Below are positions 62,666-64,000 of a stretch of DNA of 64,000 bases, piece after piece. A program made the translations under genes and the position numbers. The stretch is from an uncultured bacterium (GTDB taxonomy: Bacteria > Verrucomicrobiota > Kiritimatiellia > PWTM01): assembly GCA_937139365.1 (NCBI GenBank), contig CAKZPT010000090.1:1-64000 (forward strand), in the 5' to 3' direction. How positions within the stretch are numbered: the first letter of the stretch is position 1; the number at the start of each line of letters is the position of its first letter. The notes beneath the pieces are model-generated. The model ran no database searches. It saw only the letters and a list, made by a program, of their open reading frames with translations, and was not told where the DNA came from.

Positions 62666-62908
62666 ATGAACAGCCGGCGAACACGGAAACGCGGCCAGGC
62701 GCTGACCGAGTACATCATCATCGTGGTGATCGTCGCGCTGGCGGCCATCGCGATCGTGGCGATCTTCAGCGACACGATCCGCGAAAAATTCGGCGGCGCG
62801 GTGGAGGAGTTGGGCGGCGACTCGGCCGCGAAGGATGCGGCGCTCGACGTCAGCTCCCACCAGTACCTGAGGGACCTCGACCGGGACGGTGCAGGCAACA
62901 GCCCGTAA
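62666..62908 (+). CDS. Flp/TadE-like pilin-like protein
   Basis: MNSRRTRKRGQALTEYIIIVVIVALAAIAIVAIFSDTIREKFG: basic leader, GQxxxEY, hydrophobic helix. Confidence 0.75.
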   Translation: MNSRRTRKRGQALTEYIIIVVIVALAAIAIVAIFSDTIREKFGGAVEELGGDSAAKDAALDVSSHQYLRDLDRDGAGNSP

Positions 62909-62936
62909 GGCTGGCGCCGGCACGGAGGACGGCCCG

Positions 62937-63563
62937 GTGGCGCGTATTCGCCGTGGCCGGGGCGGACAGTCGCTGATCGAGTCGCTGATCGTGGTCTCGA
63001 TCGGATGCCTGCTCTGTTTCGGCGTGTTTCAGGTGTCGCAGCTTTATGCGGCCAAGGCGGTGCTGTCGTACACCGCGGCCGCGGCGGCCCGGGCGCGGGG
63101 TGTCGGGTTCAACGACTTCATGGTTTACAAGGTCGTCCGGGCGGCGGCCATTCCTAACGCCGGCCGGATGACCGAGCCGGCCGTCCAGCGAGGCGGCGGT
63201 CTGGCGGCGGTCGTCGCCGACCCGCAGCCTGGCCGTGTCGGGCGCCTCTGGAATCTTGCGCTGCGCTCGGAGCCCGCGTCGCCGCAGTATCAAATCGAGC
63301 AGTCCCGCATTCCGCTCTACCTGGGCGCCACCCGCTGGGGCGACCTGCCGGCGATCCTCGACTACGAGAACTGGGACGACATCCGCTACACCGAGGGACC
63401 GGGCTCGTCCGAGCTGGTCCTTTCGGCGACCCGCCAGCGCTACGAGCTGCGATGGCCGTTTGTGCGCTCGTTCTATGCCGCCAACCGTGTGAACCTCGAG
63501 AGCGGCGTGGGGAGCGAATACGTCGTACGCGACAAGCACTATCCGCTCTACCTGCAGGAATGA
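62937..63563 (+). CDS. TadE-like pseudopilin protein
   Basis: VARIRRGRGGQSLIESLIVVSIGCLLCFGVFQVSQLYAAKAVLSYTAAAAARARGVG; start codon choice uncertain. Confidence 0.7.
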   Translation: MARIRRGRGGQSLIESLIVVSIGCLLCFGVFQVSQLYAAKAVLSYTAAAAARARGVGFNDFMVYKVVRAAAIPNAGRMTEPAVQRGGGLAAVVADPQPGRVGRLWNLALRSEPASPQYQIEQSRIPLYLGATRWGDLPAILDYENWDDIRYTEGPGSSELVLSATRQRYELRWPFVRSFYAANRVNLESGVGSEYVVRDKHYPLYLQE

Positions 63564-64000
63564 CCCTTGTGTTCCATCGTCGGCCGGCTCGCCGTGGCCA
63601 GACGTTGATCTACCTGCTGGCCATCGCGGTGATCGCCGCATTGGTGGTGCTGTGGAACTTCGACCTGCACAAGGTCCTCACCGTCAAGCTCCGCGCCCAG
63701 ACGGCGGGCGACGCGGCGGCGCTGGCGGCGGCTCGCTGGCAGGGCATCACGCTGAACCTGATCGGCCATCTGAACGTCCTGCAGGCGGTGGCGATCAACG
63801 ACGGCCTCGCCCGGGGACAAACGGACTTTCCCGAGGCGGAGTTGATCGGGGAGCTGGCCGCGCGGCTGTGTTACGTCGGTCCGATGACGGCGCTGGCGGC
63901 GGCGCAACTGGCCGCGAAAAACAACGGCATCTACAACAACCCCGAGTTCACGATGATCGTCGGCTCGCACGGCGCGCGGGTCATCCACGACTATCCAAAT
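63560..64000 (+). CDS. TadG-like pilus assembly protein, truncated by window end
   Basis: MTLVFHRRPARRGQTLIYLLAIAVIAALVVLWNFDLHKVLTVKLRAQTAGDAAALAAARWQG; ATG overlaps preceding stop; open at the window edge. Confidence 0.65.
   Translation, partial: MTLVFHRRPARRGQTLIYLLAIAVIAALVVLWNFDLHKVLTVKLRAQTAGDAAALAAARWQGITLNLIGHLNVLQAVAINDGLARGQTDFPEAELIGELAARLCYVGPMTALAAAQLAAKNNGIYNNPEFTMIVGSHGARVIHDYPN

Overview
High-GC bacterial chromosome segment, almost entirely protein-coding. The gene content (DUF1080, Gfo/Idh/MocA, sulfatase, PVC-type metallopeptidase) suggests a Verrucomicrobiota/Kiritimatiellota/Planctomycete-like organism; that placement is inference only. Main blocks: (i) a translationally coupled operon aroB-hyp-dprA-topA-PHP; (ii) LysM protein, lipoprotein, uvrC, TauE/SafE, DUF1080, UVR-motif protein, pyrH, frr; (iii) an ExeA-like ATPase plus GspB-like protein; (iv) a stretch of broken accessory genes (YncE/MauG-like cytochrome, LysE) next to an intact RidA/chorismatase-like gene; (v) nusA-infB-rbfA-truB-ribF, then rplU-rpmA-obgE; (vi) a MacB/HlyD/TolC-type exporter; (vii) two tRNAs (Arg-TCT, Pro-TGG), both with encoded CCA; (viii) a sulfatase pseudogene, class II RNR (nrdJ), argG, an SH3b protein, tilS, serS; (ix) a PAS histidine kinase plus a REC-pseudokinase-REC protein, mnmA, an ECF-sigma operon, hisS, HU/IHF, trmFO, an ArnT-like transferase, alr; (x) a membrane-anchored CxxC-rich repeat protein followed by four tandem pilin-like genes running off the window. 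The best candidates for something under-described are the four-gene pilin-like cluster with a shared GQ-x-[LT]-x-E/Y motif and the adjacent CxxC repeat protein, the REC-pseudoHK-REC protein, the TopA with three ~60-aa repeats in place of zinc fingers, and the ECF-sigma/TM/exported-protein trio. No CRISPR array, intact transposase or prophage was seen. All homology calls come from reading translations; no database search was run.
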